A stretch of DNA of 64,000 nucleotides from Mucilaginibacter xinganensis (GTDB taxonomy: Bacteria; Bacteroidota; Bacteroidia; Sphingobacteriales; Sphingobacteriaceae): the NCBI GenBank assembly GCA_026225055.1, contig JAMFSA010000105.1, positions 25,981 through 89,980 on the forward strand, written 5' to 3'. A program made the position numbers and the translations under genes. How positions within the stretch are numbered: the first letter of the stretch is position 1; each line of letters begins with the position of its first letter. Under the pieces are notes generated by a model, which was given only the letters and a program-made list of their open reading frames with translations, was not told the origin of the DNA and searched no databases. This document shows positions 38,758 to 49,987 of the stretch, piece by piece.

Positions 38758-39324
38758 CTATTTCTTTAGTTCATCAAGTGCCACATTTAATTTTAGCACG
38801 TTTACTTTGGCCGGGCCGAACATACCCAGCAATGGTCTTTCTATAGTAGCATCTATAATGCTGTTGATTTTCTCAGCAGAGATTCCTCTTATGCGGGCAA
38901 TTCGTGCCACCTGCACCTTTGCACCGGCAGGTGACAGGTCAGGATCGAGGCCACTGCCGGAAGCGGTAACCAATTCTGCGGGAATTTGCTCACGGGTTAC
39001 ACCCGGATTATGTTTTAAGAATGTATCAATCCTGGCATTCACATCCTTTAAATAATCTGGATTTGAAGGGCCTTTGTTTGAGCCACCTGAACCATCGGCT
39101 GCGTAATTGACAGCGGAGGGGCGTGACCAGAAATATTCGTCTTTGGTGAATTTTTGCCCAATGTTGGCATAACCAACAGTACGGCCTTTATATTGAATGG
39201 TTTCACCATCGCCGTGCCCGGGTGTTAGTTTACCAACGGCTGCTATAGCCAAGGGGTATATTCCTCCCAGGATCACCAGTAAGATGACGGTTAGTTTTAG
39301 GGATGGCAATAAATACGTTTTCAT
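38758..39324 (-). CDS. kdpC: Potassium-transporting ATPase subunit C
   Basis: SRPSAVNYAADGSGGSNKGPSNPDYL; LVTASGSGLDPDLSPAGAKVQVARIA. Confidence 0.95.
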   Translation of the reverse strand: MKTYLLPSLKLTVILLVILGGIYPLAIAAVGKLTPGHGDGETIQYKGRTVGYANIGQKFTKDEYFWSRPSAVNYAADGSGGSNKGPSNPDYLKDVNARIDTFLKHNPGVTREQIPAELVTASGSGLDPDLSPAGAKVQVARIARIRGISAEKINSIIDATIERPLLGMFGPAKVNVLKLNVALDELKK

Positions 39325-39358
39325 AATTATATCTTTTAATTTTTATTTCGATTGAGGG

Positions 39359-41386
39359 TTATATGAATATTGCTACCAGAATATCAATTAGTTTGATGCC
39401 GATGAACGGAATGATCACACCGCCTAAACCATAGATCAACAGGTTGCGGCGCAATAGCGCGCTTGCGCCTATCGGTTTATACTCTACGCCTCTTAAAGCC
39501 AATGGTATCAATAAGGGAATAATGATCGCGTTAAAGATCACTGCCGATAATATGGCTGATTGCGGGCTATGCAGATCCATGATGTTCAGTGCCTTTAAAG
39601 CTGGTATAGATACCATGAATAGAGCCGGAACAATAGCGAAATACTTGGCCACGTCGTTAGCGATAGAGAATGTGGTAAGCGTTCCCCGTGTCATTAGCAA
39701 TTGCTTACCGATCTCTACGATCTCAATCAGTTTGGTAGGATCATTATCCAGGTCGACCATGTTGCCGGCTTCTTTGGCTGCTTGTGTTCCACTGTTCATA
39801 GCAACACCAACATCTGCTTGTGCTAAAGCGGGCGCATCATTTGTACCATCGCCCATCATGGCTACCAATTTACCTTGCTGTTGTTCAAGTTTTATGTAGT
39901 TCATTTTATCTTCGGGCTTTGCTTCAGCGATAAAATCATCTACACCGGCTTTTTCAGCAATAAATTTGGCGGTAAGCGGGTTGTCACCGGTCACCATTAC
40001 GGTTTTAACGCCCATTTTACGCAGACGCTCAAAACGTTCGGCTATACCTGGTTTAATGATGTCTTGTAATTCGATCACGCCCAGGATCTGTTCGTTTTGT
40101 GATACCACCAGTGGCGTACCTCCATTTGATGAGATCTTTTTCACATTGTCTTCTACCTCAGCAGGGAACTTGTGGCCGGCTTTGATAGCCATTGTACGGA
40201 TGGAATCAAAAGCGCCTTTACGAACACGCAGTCCATCAGGGGTATCTAAACCACTTGAGCGGGTCTCCGCAGTAAATTTGATGAATACCGAATCTTTGGG
40301 TGCTATTATTGACGGAACATTTTTGTTTTGGTTTGCCAATTCAACAATAGATTTACCCTCTGGTGTTTCATCTGCCAGCGAGCTCAGCACACAAGCAATT
40401 ACAAAGCTTTCTTCACTGATTCCTTTGGCAGGATAAAAGTTGGTTGCCTTACGGTTACCGATGGTGATGGTGCCTGTTTTATCAAGCAAAAGCACATCAA
40501 GGTCGCCTGCGGTTTCAACAGCTTTACCCGATTTGGTGATCACGTTCGCACGTAACGCCCTGTCCATGCCGGCGATACCGATGGCCGACAAAAGGCCACC
40601 GATAGTCGTCGGAATCAAACAAACAAAAAGTGAGATAAATGCGGCAATAGTGATGGGGGTATTGGCATAATCCGCAAAAGGTTTAAGCGTAACACATACG
40701 ATCACAAATATCAGTGTGAAACCGGCCAATAAAATTGTCAAGGCTATTTCGTTTGGAGTTTTTTGGCGAGAAGCACCTTCAACCAACGCAATCATCTTGT
40801 CCAGGAAACTTTCGCCCGGCTGGGTAGTTACCTGTACTTTTATTCTGTCGGATAATACTTTGGTACCACCGGTTACCGATGATTTATCGCCACCTGACTC
40901 CCGGATAACCGGGGCTGATTCGCCTGTGATAGCTGATTCGTCAATCGTCGCGATACCTTCAATGATCTCGCCGTCAGTAGGAATATTATCTCCTGTTTCG
41001 CAGATAAATACATCGCCTTTTTTAAGCAGCGACGACATTACTATTTGTTCTTTGCCGTTCACCAATAAACGGGCAGGCGTTTCTTCACGGGTTTTGCGCA
41101 AGCTTTCAGCTTGTGCTTTACCGCGTGCCTCAGCGATGGCTTCAGCAAAATTGGCAAACAGCACGGTAAGCAGTAGTACAATAAAGACTGTAAAGTTATA
41201 GCCAAAGCTGCCCTGGCTTTTATTTGTAAAAGAGTAAATGCTAACGATCAGCATTACAAAGGTGCCAATCTCCACGGTAAACATAACCGGGTTACGGATT
41301 AGCTGGCGCGGGTCAAGCTTGATAAATGATTGCTTTAGAGCTACACTTACCTGCTCACCCTGGAATAATGTATTTGGAGTTCTCAT
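39359..41386 (-). CDS. kdpB: Potassium-transporting ATPase subunit B
   Basis: [11 protein letters not shown] phosphorylation motif, [37 protein letters not shown]. Confidence 0.97.
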   Translation of the reverse strand: MRTPNTLFQGEQVSVALKQSFIKLDPRQLIRNPVMFTVEIGTFVMLIVSIYSFTNKSQGSFGYNFTVFIVLLLTVLFANFAEAIAEARGKAQAESLRKTREETPARLLVNGKEQIVMSSLLKKGDVFICETGDNIPTDGEIIEGIATIDESAITGESAPVIRESGGDKSSVTGGTKVLSDRIKVQVTTQPGESFLDKMIALVEGASRQKTPNEIALTILLAGFTLIFVIVCVTLKPFADYANTPITIAAFISLFVCLIPTTIGGLLSAIGIAGMDRALRANVITKSGKAVETAGDLDVLLLDKTGTITIGNRKATNFYPAKGISEESFVIACVLSSLADETPEGKSIVELANQNKNVPSIIAPKDSVFIKFTAETRSSGLDTPDGLRVRKGAFDSIRTMAIKAGHKFPAEVEDNVKKISSNGGTPLVVSQNEQILGVIELQDIIKPGIAERFERLRKMGVKTVMVTGDNPLTAKFIAEKAGVDDFIAEAKPEDKMNYIKLEQQQGKLVAMMGDGTNDAPALAQADVGVAMNSGTQAAKEAGNMVDLDNDPTKLIEIVEIGKQLLMTRGTLTTFSIANDVAKYFAIVPALFMVSIPALKALNIMDLHSPQSAILSAVIFNAIIIPLLIPLALRGVEYKPIGASALLRRNLLIYGLGGVIIPFIGIKLIDILVAIFI

Positions 41387-41388
41387 GA

Positions 41389-43104
41389 TTATTTTAAAGA
41401 AAAGTGTTCAGCAATAGGACCTAAAGCCAGGGCGGGGAAAAATGATAATGCGGCAACGATAAGAATTACAGCAAATACCATAATACCAAAGGTTGATGTA
41501 TCGCTTTTTAATGTTCCGGCAGACTCTGGTGTAAACTTTTTGTTAGCCAGAATACCGGCAATGGCAACAGGGCCAATTATTGGTAAAAAACGCCCAAGCA
41601 GCAGTACAAAACCCGCGCTTACGTTCCAAAAGATGTTATTATCGCCCAACCCTTCAAAGCCGGACCCGTTGTTGGCGGCAGAAGAGGTGTATTGATACAG
41701 CATCTCCGAAAAACCATGGAAGCTTGGATTATTGAGCCATGCGGATGGCTTAACTGCCCAATTGGCATTTGGCATATGTACCAGCACATATGCTGATACA
41801 GCTGTGCCCACCAATATAATAAAAGGGTGCAACAAGGCGATGATGGATGCGATCTTCATTTCGCGGGCCTCTATCTTTCGCCCAAAAAATTCCGGCGTTC
41901 GCCCAACCATCAACCCGGATATAAATACCGCGATGATAATGAAAATATAGAAGTTCAGTATCCCCACACCGCAGCCGCCATAAAAGCAATTGGTCATCAT
42001 CGCCATCATCATCATAAAACCGGATACCGGCATAGCACTATCATGCATGGAGTTGACCGATCCTGTAGAAATAACAGTAGTTATGATATTCCAGTATGCG
42101 GTATTGGCCGGGCCAAATCTTACTTCTTTGCCCTCCATTGCCCCGGTGGGCTGGCTGATCCCCATCCTGGTTATGGCCGGGTTGCCGTTGATCTCCGCAT
42201 TCATAGTAGGGATGAGCAGCATGAGCATGCCCATCGTCATTACACCGAACATTACATAGGCAAACTTTTTCTTTTTGAGATAAAAGCCCAAAGCAAATAC
42301 CAATGCTATCGGGATAATGGTTTGCGCTACCAGCTCAACAGTATTAGTTAAGTAATTGGGGTTCTCCAGTGGGTGAGCTGAGTTTGCGCCGAACCAGCCA
42401 CCACCGTTAGTACCTAAATGTTTAATGGCGATCATGGCCGCTGCCGGGCCCCTTGATACATGCACGGTATCGCCCTGTATAGTGACAATAGTGTCTTTGC
42501 CTTTATAGCTGGTTGGAGTACCATTAAAAGCCAGAACAATTGCCATTACAACTGATAATGGTAATAGGATACGGGTAATGCTTTTTATAAAGAAGTCCCA
42601 AAAGTTGCCCAGCTTATCGGTTACTTTATCACGGAATGCCTTAAATAAAATAAACAATGCGGCGATACCTGTAGCTGCTGATACGAACTGTAGGAACATG
42701 ATTACAAAGTGCTGGGTGAAATATGTAGCACCACTTTCGCCCGAGTAATCCTGTAAATTACAGTTCACCACAAAACTGATGGCGGTATTAAACGCCAGGT
42801 CGGGTGTTTGGTTAGGGTTTCCATCGGGATTTAAAGGCAAATGCGCCTGGAACAATAAGCAGAAAAAAGCGTAGAATAACCACACACTGTTAATGGTCAG
42901 CAATACTAACATGTGCTGTTTCCAGTTCATTTCTTTTTTGGGGTCGACACCACTGAAACGGAAAATGAAACGTTCAAGAGGAGCCATGAAATCGAGCCAG
43001 GTTTTTTGGCCCCCAAACATGCGGGCTATGTAAATACCAAGCGGGATAGCTATGGCCAGAGTAAGCAGGTAAGTAAAAATTACGCCTGAGATTTCGGTGT
43101 TCAT
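41389..43104 (-). CDS. kdpA: Potassium-transporting ATPase subunit A
   Basis: [20 protein letters not shown] and NNGSGFEGL selectivity-filter regions. Confidence 0.97.
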   Translation of the reverse strand: MNTEISGVIFTYLLTLAIAIPLGIYIARMFGGQKTWLDFMAPLERFIFRFSGVDPKKEMNWKQHMLVLLTINSVWLFYAFFCLLFQAHLPLNPDGNPNQTPDLAFNTAISFVVNCNLQDYSGESGATYFTQHFVIMFLQFVSAATGIAALFILFKAFRDKVTDKLGNFWDFFIKSITRILLPLSVVMAIVLAFNGTPTSYKGKDTIVTIQGDTVHVSRGPAAAMIAIKHLGTNGGGWFGANSAHPLENPNYLTNTVELVAQTIIPIALVFALGFYLKKKKFAYVMFGVMTMGMLMLLIPTMNAEINGNPAITRMGISQPTGAMEGKEVRFGPANTAYWNIITTVISTGSVNSMHDSAMPVSGFMMMMAMMTNCFYGGCGVGILNFYIFIIIAVFISGLMVGRTPEFFGRKIEAREMKIASIIALLHPFIILVGTAVSAYVLVHMPNANWAVKPSAWLNNPSFHGFSEMLYQYTSSAANNGSGFEGLGDNNIFWNVSAGFVLLLGRFLPIIGPVAIAGILANKKFTPESAGTLKSDTSTFGIMVFAVILIVAALSFFPALALGPIAEHFSLK

Positions 43105-43116
43105 AGTTTTAAATAA

Positions 43117-43194
43117 TTAGAATTTTTCGGGGTTAAGCAGCACATATACCATGTAGACAAACACGGCTATGGCGACGATGAATAACGCGGTCAT
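43117..43194 (-). CDS. kdpF: KdpF-like small subunit
   Basis: MTALFIVAIAVFVYMVYVLLNPEKF*, immediately upstream of kdpA (below the ORF track size cutoff). Confidence 0.85.
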   Translation of the reverse strand: MTALFIVAIAVFVYMVYVLLNPEKF

Positions 43195-43200
43195 AGAGAA

Positions 43201-43284
43201 TTAAATTTTTTCGAAATAGTTAACGGATTTGAAAAACAGCCAAAAAAAGGCGACGAAGAGCAGAACATAGATTACAGTTAGCAT
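43201..43284 (-). CDS. 27-aa single-TM protein in the kdp operon
   Basis: MLTVIYVLLFVAFFWLFFKSVNYFEKI*. Confidence 0.55.
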   Translation of the reverse strand: MLTVIYVLLFVAFFWLFFKSVNYFEKI

Positions 43285-43300
43285 TTTATGATTATTAAAT

Positions 43301-43471
43301 TTAGTGGTGCAGGAAAAGACTGATTTTCAGGTAGCAGATATAGACCAGCGACAGGGCGATCAGCCATGCAAAAACAATAACCATTACATCTTTAAAAGTG
43401 TATTTATCTTCTTTTCCCTTAGATGCGGCATCTGTGTCGTTATCAGGGTGGTAAATTCGTTTCTGCATCAT
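43301..43471 (-). CDS. 56-aa single-TM protein heading the kdp operon
   Basis: MMQKRIYHPDNDTDAASKGKEDKYTFKDVMVIVFAWLIALSLVYICYLKISLFLHH*. Confidence 0.6.
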   Translation of the reverse strand: MMQKRIYHPDNDTDAASKGKEDKYTFKDVMVIVFAWLIALSLVYICYLKISLFLHH

Positions 43472-44090
43472 TGATTGCTCTTATTGCAGCAGCATGCCAA
43501 AACGAGAGCCAAAAAATGAAAAGATTTAACTCATCAAACCAATGCACTGTAACAGAGTTATTTGCGTTATAATAAGGCAAGCTTTAGCATCACTGTAAAA
43601 TGGTCAAAAGTCTCTTATTTTGAGAGAGTATATCAGGATTAAACGATTATTAAAATGCAGTCTATGTGCTAATCAAACATTTTTCAAAATCGCTTGTGAT
43701 TCATTAATTTATTTTAAATCCACTTCGCTGTTTGTTAAAGGGCTGGAAGCCTTTAGGCGTATTTCAGTAATTCTTACATCCTATTCGACCTTTGAAAATA
43801 GCTGGCCCCACTAATCGATCCCTGAGTTTATGGCGACAAGGCATATGTTGGATTTGATGTCATAACCTATTCCGTCACCCGGTAAGATTTCTCTTGCCAG
43901 AATGGTTTTTTCAGCTTCTCACTTTGAGATGGTTTTTTTTTAAGAATTTCTCTTTTCAAAAAATGAGCTTATTTAAAGTTTAAACATACTTTTTAAGAGA
44001 TTAAAATTTTGGGCATGAGAATAGCATAAATTGTGTTAAATGCATCCGATAGCAGATAATTTAGCGGATACGCAATAAATTTTTAGAATT

Positions 44091-44474
44091 ATGAATATGA
44101 AACCTTCCTTGTTACTTGTTGAAGACGAAAGAAGATCCGGTGGTTGGTTGAACCGCTTCTCGCAACATGCAGCTTATAGATGCTATCAGGCCGATAGCGG
44201 CTTAGCGGGCATACACTTATTAGAAAAGGAAAAAATACAGGTCGTTATTAGTGATGTGGTACTTCCGGATATGGATTTTACAGATTATGTAAAAACGGTA
44301 AAAAGTAAAAAACCTTACGTAGAGGTTATTTTCCTTGCCGCTCATGGTAGTATTTACCCAGCCATCAGTGCCATAAAAAGCGGCACTTTCAATTACCTGG
44401 TCAGGGGCAGAAATGATGAAGTGCTTTTGCCTTTGCTTGCTGAGGCCAATGAGCATGCCTGTACACACGATTAA
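44091..44474 (+). CDS. Orphan receiver-domain response regulator, diverged
   Basis: PSLLLVEDERRSG...VVISDVVLPDMDF; no output domain. Confidence 0.7.
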   Translation: MNMKPSLLLVEDERRSGGWLNRFSQHAAYRCYQADSGLAGIHLLEKEKIQVVISDVVLPDMDFTDYVKTVKSKKPYVEVIFLAAHGSIYPAISAIKSGTFNYLVRGRNDEVLLPLLAEANEHACTHD

Positions 44475-44718
44475 TTATTACTTCATTGTAATTACCTTCG
44501 ATCAAGCGAAATGACCGGCATCTCCTTTTCAGGATGTTGAAAATTATACAAATCAATACCAGTGATCATTTGATTGGCCGTTTCCGGGGCAAGGTCAAGC
44601 TTGTCGAATACATCTCCTGCATTTTCATGACGTCTTATTTTACAAAAAAAATAGTCAACAGAGCGCCTGGAGATTCTGATGGTATCAATGGCGATTGCTA
44701 TGTTTGTACAACTAATAG

Positions 44719-44970
44719 TTGTTTATGCCATCTGAACTCGTATTATTAGTTTCTGAACACATTAAACTATCGGAGGGACGAAAAGTGCTGAAAGGAAATT
44801 GCCCCTTTCACAATGATCAATCCGAATCGTTTATGATTTATCCTGTAAAAGAGATTTTCAAGTGCTTTGGCTGCGGTTTGGAAGGAGGATTGAGTGAGTT
44901 CAATGAGGGCAATAAAGGAACGCAGATAGTGCTATATAATAGCTCGTTTTCCGAGGTTTTATTATTCTAA
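44719..44970 (+). pseudogene. CHC2 zinc-finger (DnaG-type primase) fragment
   Basis: GNCPFHNDQSESFMIYPVKEIFKCFGCG; stops after the zinc finger. Confidence 0.7.
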
Positions 44971-44999
44971 AAATTTCATATCCGCGTCAGTTAAGCCGG

Positions 45000-45550
45000 C
45001 TAATCCTTGGCCAAGGCAACGGGTATGGTAAAAAAGAAAGTACTACCTACATTTTCCTCGCTTTCGACCCAAAGCTGCCCTCCATGTTTGAGAACAAAGT
45101 CATGACAGAGGTTGAGCCCCAGGCCGGTTCCTTTTTCTCCCGCGGTGCCATAAGTCGTGTAATTATTATACTTGTTAAAAAGTTCGCCGATCTTTTCGTT
45201 GGGTATCCCCTTGCCATTGTCATGCACTTAAAACCGGGTTTCCACGTCACTTGCGGCAACGCTAATGATCACGGTCTTCCAGTAGGTTGTTCGCATTGGA
45301 CAACTCCTCCTTCATCAGGAATAAATAGACATGTACTTCATCGGCTGTGCTGGACGCATAGTCGGTCAGCGTATGATCCAGCAGTTGCAGGCTGCCCGAT
45401 ATCGGGTTTCGTAGGTCATGGCCGATGATGGACAGCAGGTTGTTTTTTTGTTCGTTAGATGCCGTTAGTTCGGTATTCAGGGCTTTCAGGGCATTTTCGT
45501 GAAACTTACGGATGGTTCCACTTTTCGGAAATAGCCAGGTACTGCATCGC
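45000..45550 (-). pseudogene. Decayed histidine kinase
   Basis: HATPase end (NGKGIPNEKIGELFNKYN...GTGLGLNLCHDFVLKHGG) in one frame; H-box-like LLSIIGHDLRNPISG upstream in another. Confidence 0.75.
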
Positions 45551-45656
45551 TGTGTCCACGATAGCCATGGGTAAAGGAGCGACCGCTATCATATTTTCAA
45601 AAGATGGTGAAAGATTATTCATCCTGTCAGAATAGGTGGAGATTTTTAGATATCCG

Positions 45657-45818
45657 CTATCGAGGCACAAATATCATTCCCAAATGGGATAAGACCTCAT
45701 AAACACTTCTGCAGCCTGAATAACAAAAGTCTTTTTCCGCACTGCAGTAACAGCCTGCCACACAATCGTCGCCGCAATGATAGCAGGTCGTTTTATCAAG
45801 AATGGTGCTTTGAGCCAT
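45657..45818 (-). CDS. 53-aa cysteine-rich protein resembling the metal-binding domain of P-type ATPases
   Basis: MAQSTILDKTTCYHCGDDCVAGCYCSAEKDFCYSGCRSVYEVLSHLGMIFVPR*. Confidence 0.55.
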   Translation of the reverse strand: MAQSTILDKTTCYHCGDDCVAGCYCSAEKDFCYSGCRSVYEVLSHLGMIFVPR

Positions 45819-45977
45819 ATCGTTTACTTATCCTCCAAAAGTGCTCGATTTCCGGGATGAAAAGAGTGATTTAAAATATCTTAAAAAGTGATCTTCATCA
45901 GTTTTTATACCAGATTGAGTTGATAGGTTTGCGTTTTAAGAAGACAACAAACTCACAGTTTTATTAAATTATGTACT

Positions 45978-47759
45978 ATGAAACATACCTTTCATATTCC
46001 CGTATTAGGATTAGGTTACTCTATCGATACACCGCTTAAAGTGGCCCGATTTGGCATTTCTTCGGTTGTTTCCATCGTTGACGACGAGCTGATTGAACGA
46101 ATGCGCGAATACCATTCCGGAAAAAACAACGAGGCTTACGAGGCCATTAACAAATCAGCGCCGGATAGCCGTTCCCGCCGGATCACGGCTTACCTTAACC
46201 AGATGGCGGCGACTGTTAACCGGCAATTTGAGCAATTGAAAAGCCAGGCATTTGAAGCGGGAACTGATCTGTGCCGCTATTTTGAATTAATGCCAGAAGG
46301 GTCACAATTGAAGCAGGGGTTCGACCTGATGATGGAATACCCGAACAATGAACGGAAAACGATCTTTCAGAATATCCTTCGCCGGCGAATGACCATGGGC
46401 GCCATAGATGTCAACATCATGTCAAAGGTGGATAAAATGAATTTTAATGCAGAGGGTGAGTACACCGGAAATGAAAATACGGACGCGCTTGCCGCATTAA
46501 GGGGGTTTGCAGAAAGCAACCTGGAATCTTCTGTTATTTTATCGGCAGGCATGAACCCTCGATTATACAGTTACCTGGAAGCGTTCCCTGATTTTTTCCC
46601 TGATGAAAATGGTACGTTACGGAAAAGAATTGTTTTAAAGGTCAGCGACTACCGGTCGGCTTTTATCCAGGCAAAGTTCCTGGCTAAAAAGGGATTGTGG
46701 GTTTCCGAGTTCCGGGTGGAATCAGGCTTAAATTGCGGAGGCCACGCGTTTGCGACAGAAGGCTATTTAATGGGGCCGATATTAGAAGAGTTTAAGCAAA
46801 ATAGGCATGAAATGCTGGCTACGCTATCGGAGAGCTATCAATCAGCACTTATCGCGAAGGGCCTGATTTACAAATCCGTTCCCCGGCAAAAAGTTAGCGC
46901 CCAGGGAGGGATAGGAACCGCGGATGAGCATAACTTCCTGTTAAGCCATTATAACCTGGATGCGACCGGCTGGGGAAGCCCTTTCTTATTGGTGCCCGAA
47001 GTAACCAATGTAGATGAACAAACGCTGAGCCAGCTAACCGCAGCAAAAGAAGAGGAGTTTTATCTGAGCGGATCATCCCCTTTGGGCATTTTGTTCAATA
47101 ATTTCAGAAACAGCACCGCGGAACAGCAACGGATCAAGCGCCTACAAAAAGGGCACCCTGGCAGTCCGTGTACAAAGAAATACTTATGTACCAATACTGA
47201 ATTTACCGAACAGCCCATTTGCACAGCTTCGCGGGAATATCAGCATTTAAAAATCCAACAAGTACAATCCCTGGATTTGCCTGCTGCCGAATATCAAAAG
47301 GAGTTTGATACCATCACGGAAAAAATATGCCTGTGTGAGGGCCTCTGTTCCTCCACTTATATCAAATATGCGATCAGCAAGCCGAGAGAAAATACAGCCG
47401 TGGCGATTTGTCCGGGGCCAAACCTCGCCTACTTTTCACGCATTTACTCCCTTGATGAGATGGTCAGCCATATTTATGGTGCTGGCAATCTGTTGGATAA
47501 AGTCAAACGGCCCAATATGTTTATCAAGGAATTAAACCTTTACATCGATTATCTACAGGCAGATCTTCAGGCGCAATTCAAAAATCTGAATGATAAAAAG
47601 GTCAAACAGCTAAATAAATTCAAATTACAGCTACAGGAGGGCATTTGTTATTACAAAGGTCTCTTTGCGGATTCAGCTATTCAGACATCTTTGGTACTGC
47701 AGGATTGGATTAATGAACTAATGCTATCGGAAAAGCAATTAAACTCGATCACGATATAA
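45978..47759 (+). CDS. 593-aa protein with flavin/TIM-barrel-like motifs and Cys clusters, function unclear
   Basis: AQGGIGTADEHNFLLSHYNLDATGWGSPFLLVPEV; GLNCGGHAFATEG; ICLCEGLCSS. Confidence 0.6.
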   Translation: MKHTFHIPVLGLGYSIDTPLKVARFGISSVVSIVDDELIERMREYHSGKNNEAYEAINKSAPDSRSRRITAYLNQMAATVNRQFEQLKSQAFEAGTDLCRYFELMPEGSQLKQGFDLMMEYPNNERKTIFQNILRRRMTMGAIDVNIMSKVDKMNFNAEGEYTGNENTDALAALRGFAESNLESSVILSAGMNPRLYSYLEAFPDFFPDENGTLRKRIVLKVSDYRSAFIQAKFLAKKGLWVSEFRVESGLNCGGHAFATEGYLMGPILEEFKQNRHEMLATLSESYQSALIAKGLIYKSVPRQKVSAQGGIGTADEHNFLLSHYNLDATGWGSPFLLVPEVTNVDEQTLSQLTAAKEEEFYLSGSSPLGILFNNFRNSTAEQQRIKRLQKGHPGSPCTKKYLCTNTEFTEQPICTASREYQHLKIQQVQSLDLPAAEYQKEFDTITEKICLCEGLCSSTYIKYAISKPRENTAVAICPGPNLAYFSRIYSLDEMVSHIYGAGNLLDKVKRPNMFIKELNLYIDYLQADLQAQFKNLNDKKVKQLNKFKLQLQEGICYYKGLFADSAIQTSLVLQDWINELMLSEKQLNSITI

Positions 47760-47976
47760 CCTTATCTTCAAATTTTAACGGCAAAGAAGGCAGCCTGCAA
47801 CATTATGCAGACTGCCTTTTCCATGATCTGCTTTATGGCTTATTGAAGTACCATCACCGGTATAATGAGTTGCGCTGAAAAAGCTGTGTTTCCCGTTTAC
47901 CTCATTGATGTTGTGACATGATTTAATTTTTAAATGATTATTGAATTGCGCTCAATTGAATATTATGTTATCCGGC

Positions 47977-48354
47977 TTAAAATGGCAGATCATCATCAGG
48001 TGAGTTGTCCTTGCTCTTTTCCGGTTTTGTGGTAGCGGCATTGTTGCCTGATCCGCCTAAGAATTTAAGGCCCGAGATATTGCAGGTCAGGGAGCTTTTG
48101 GCATCGCCGTCCTTATTCAGCCATGCTCGGCTTCCCATGCGCCCGCCTAATTGTACCAATAAGCCTTTTTTGAGATACTGCCCTACTTTGGCGTTCATCC
48201 AGTAGGCACATTCTACGTAGGTGGTCAGTTCCACCCGTTCCCCGTCTTTGGGTTTGTAGCTGTTATTGATAGCGATGTTAAAATTCACCACTTTTTTTCC
48301 TCCCTTAACCTCGCTAACCTTAGCGTCTGCGGTTAATCTTCCTGTTAGTTCCAT
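47977..48354 (-). CDS. ssb: Single-stranded DNA-binding protein
   Basis: ELTGRLTADAKVSEVKGGKKVVNFNIAINNSYK OB fold; acidic C-terminal DDDLPF. Confidence 0.92.
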   Translation of the reverse strand: MELTGRLTADAKVSEVKGGKKVVNFNIAINNSYKPKDGERVELTTYVECAYWMNAKVGQYLKKGLLVQLGGRMGSRAWLNKDGDAKSSLTCNISGLKFLGGSGNNAATTKPEKSKDNSPDDDLPF

Positions 48355-48812
48355 TGCGTTTTAATTTTTTCGTTTGTTAATCTGTTCTTTAGTGGCACTC
48401 AAGAGGGCTCCGCCGTTTTATTATTTGTTGAAAAATCTGTTCATCAAGACCAATTCGGCAAAACCCTCATTTGGCCTTTGATAGAGGCAGAATACTTGCG
48501 CGGGGGGCGAGCGGAACAAGGCTGACGCAAAAAAATACTACCCGGAGTGCAGCGGAGGTGTGGAGATTTTTTTAATGGCACTCGCATGGCCTTGACCGCT
48601 GAAGAGGGGTAAATTTGGGGCGATAATTTGTTGCAATCATTAAAACTTTGTTGTGCGACAAAACTTTTTTTGATAATGTTATTCGTAAATAATCATCCAA
48701 CGGCAGATAAAAAACTGATTGCTAAAATGCATCTCATTGCAGTATACGAGCAGGGTTCGATGTCTCCAATGGCTACTTTGAGGGGAAAGGTGTTTCAAAT
48801 AAAAGTCAATTT

Positions 48813-49208
48813 CTATTTGACGCGAATTAATGGCCCATCCCCCCATGCGAGAGTCCGCTCATCGCAGGGATCTGAAAGGTTGCTTATGAATAGTTTGTCA
48901 CCCATAATAAGATATTTAACTTTAAATACATCATCCACGTTACACGGGCTGTGTCCACTGGTTTTTTTCATGGTTATTACGCTGTCCTTAACAGAGTAAG
49001 TCATTGTTTCGCCAACAAGCCCCTCATCAACGATTATCATGTCAACCGTATCCTTTTTAAAATCCAGGATGACATTTGTTCCGTCGGGCACGTTCAATTC
49101 GCCTTCCCATTTCGTATCTTTTAATTGGGCTTTTGCAATCGTTGCTGTTAGAGTCAACACGATTAAGAAATAAAATGCTTTCATTAGGTTAATTTTAATA
49201 TTATTCAT
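48813..49208 (-). CDS. Secreted hypothetical protein
   Basis: Signal peptide; start likely at MKAFYFL. Confidence 0.55.
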   Translation of the reverse strand: MNNIKINLMKAFYFLIVLTLTATIAKAQLKDTKWEGELNVPDGTNVILDFKKDTVDMIIVDEGLVGETMTYSVKDSVITMKKTSGHSPCNVDDVFKVKYLIMGDKLFISNLSDPCDERTLAWGDGPLIRVK

Positions 49209-49445
49209 TTTGATTTATTATTTATAGACTGCGCTTATTTGCTGAGATAGATAACATCGCTTTCGCTAGGTATTTTTAAGCTCAGGATAAGTGTGCTTGC
49301 TGTAATAGCCAGGATGGTATAAATTTGTTTTAATATTATTTATTAAGAACATCTTATGAATTTCGCCTCTGTCAAAGCCGCCCTGACGAACCGCCAATTT
49401 ACCGACAAACGACAGGTGGTATCAGGATGCGCGCAACTCAACGCA

Positions 49446-49886
49446 TCATTTGGTTAGCCAGGCATCTTCATGCGTGTTGGCGGAATTGTTCCACCGTAAC
49501 CCCAACGAGCTTTTTGTAATATTGTAGATCGACAAGGTTTCAGAACCAGCCACACCACTGCTGGAATTGGGTACTGTTAAAACCAGCGTCCCGTTGTTAA
49601 TTGTATAATTGAAAACTTCTTCCGAAACTTCACCGTCAGTGCCGGCATTGCCTATAATGCCTGTGCCGCCATTGTTAAATTGAAAATAAGAACCTTCGCT
49701 TACCGGGATAATGCTGCTTTGACCGCTCGTGTTAGAAAATAGAGTATCTGCCGTTTCATTCCATTTGCCAACAATATCAGCTGCTTTGGCAGTGACCGGG
49801 GTAAGCGGAGCAGGATCATTCTTTTTTGAGCAGCCGAACCAAACTGAAGACGCGGCGACCAGTAAGATAAATGTTATTTTTTTCAT
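49446..49886 (-). CDS. Lipocalin-like lipoprotein, paralogue of 60559-60984
   Basis: Lipobox plus near-identical C-terminal half. Confidence 0.75.
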   Translation of the reverse strand: MKKITFILLVAASSVWFGCSKKNDPAPLTPVTAKAADIVGKWNETADTLFSNTSGQSSIIPVSEGSYFQFNNGGTGIIGNAGTDGEVSEEVFNYTINNGTLVLTVPNSSSGVAGSETLSIYNITKSSLGLRWNNSANTHEDAWLTK

Positions 49887-49987
49887 AGGTTAATTTGCTT
49901 TGATGAACCTAAACCTATGAAGTAAAAAACACGAAATAAAATATAACCGACAAACAACCGCTTAAATAGACGAACGACAAAAGGGTG

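Noticed and set aside
39444-42351. Long plus-strand ORFs antisense to kdpA/kdpB (e.g. 39444-39899, 39966-40436, 41827-42351)
   Set aside because: They lie opposite strongly supported kdp genes and show low-complexity translations; shadow ORFs.
43472-43520. Minus-strand TTGGCATGCTGCTGCAA as a sigma54 promoter for kdp
   Set aside because: GG-to-GC spacing is one base short of the -24/-12 consensus and it is very close to the first start codon; not supported.
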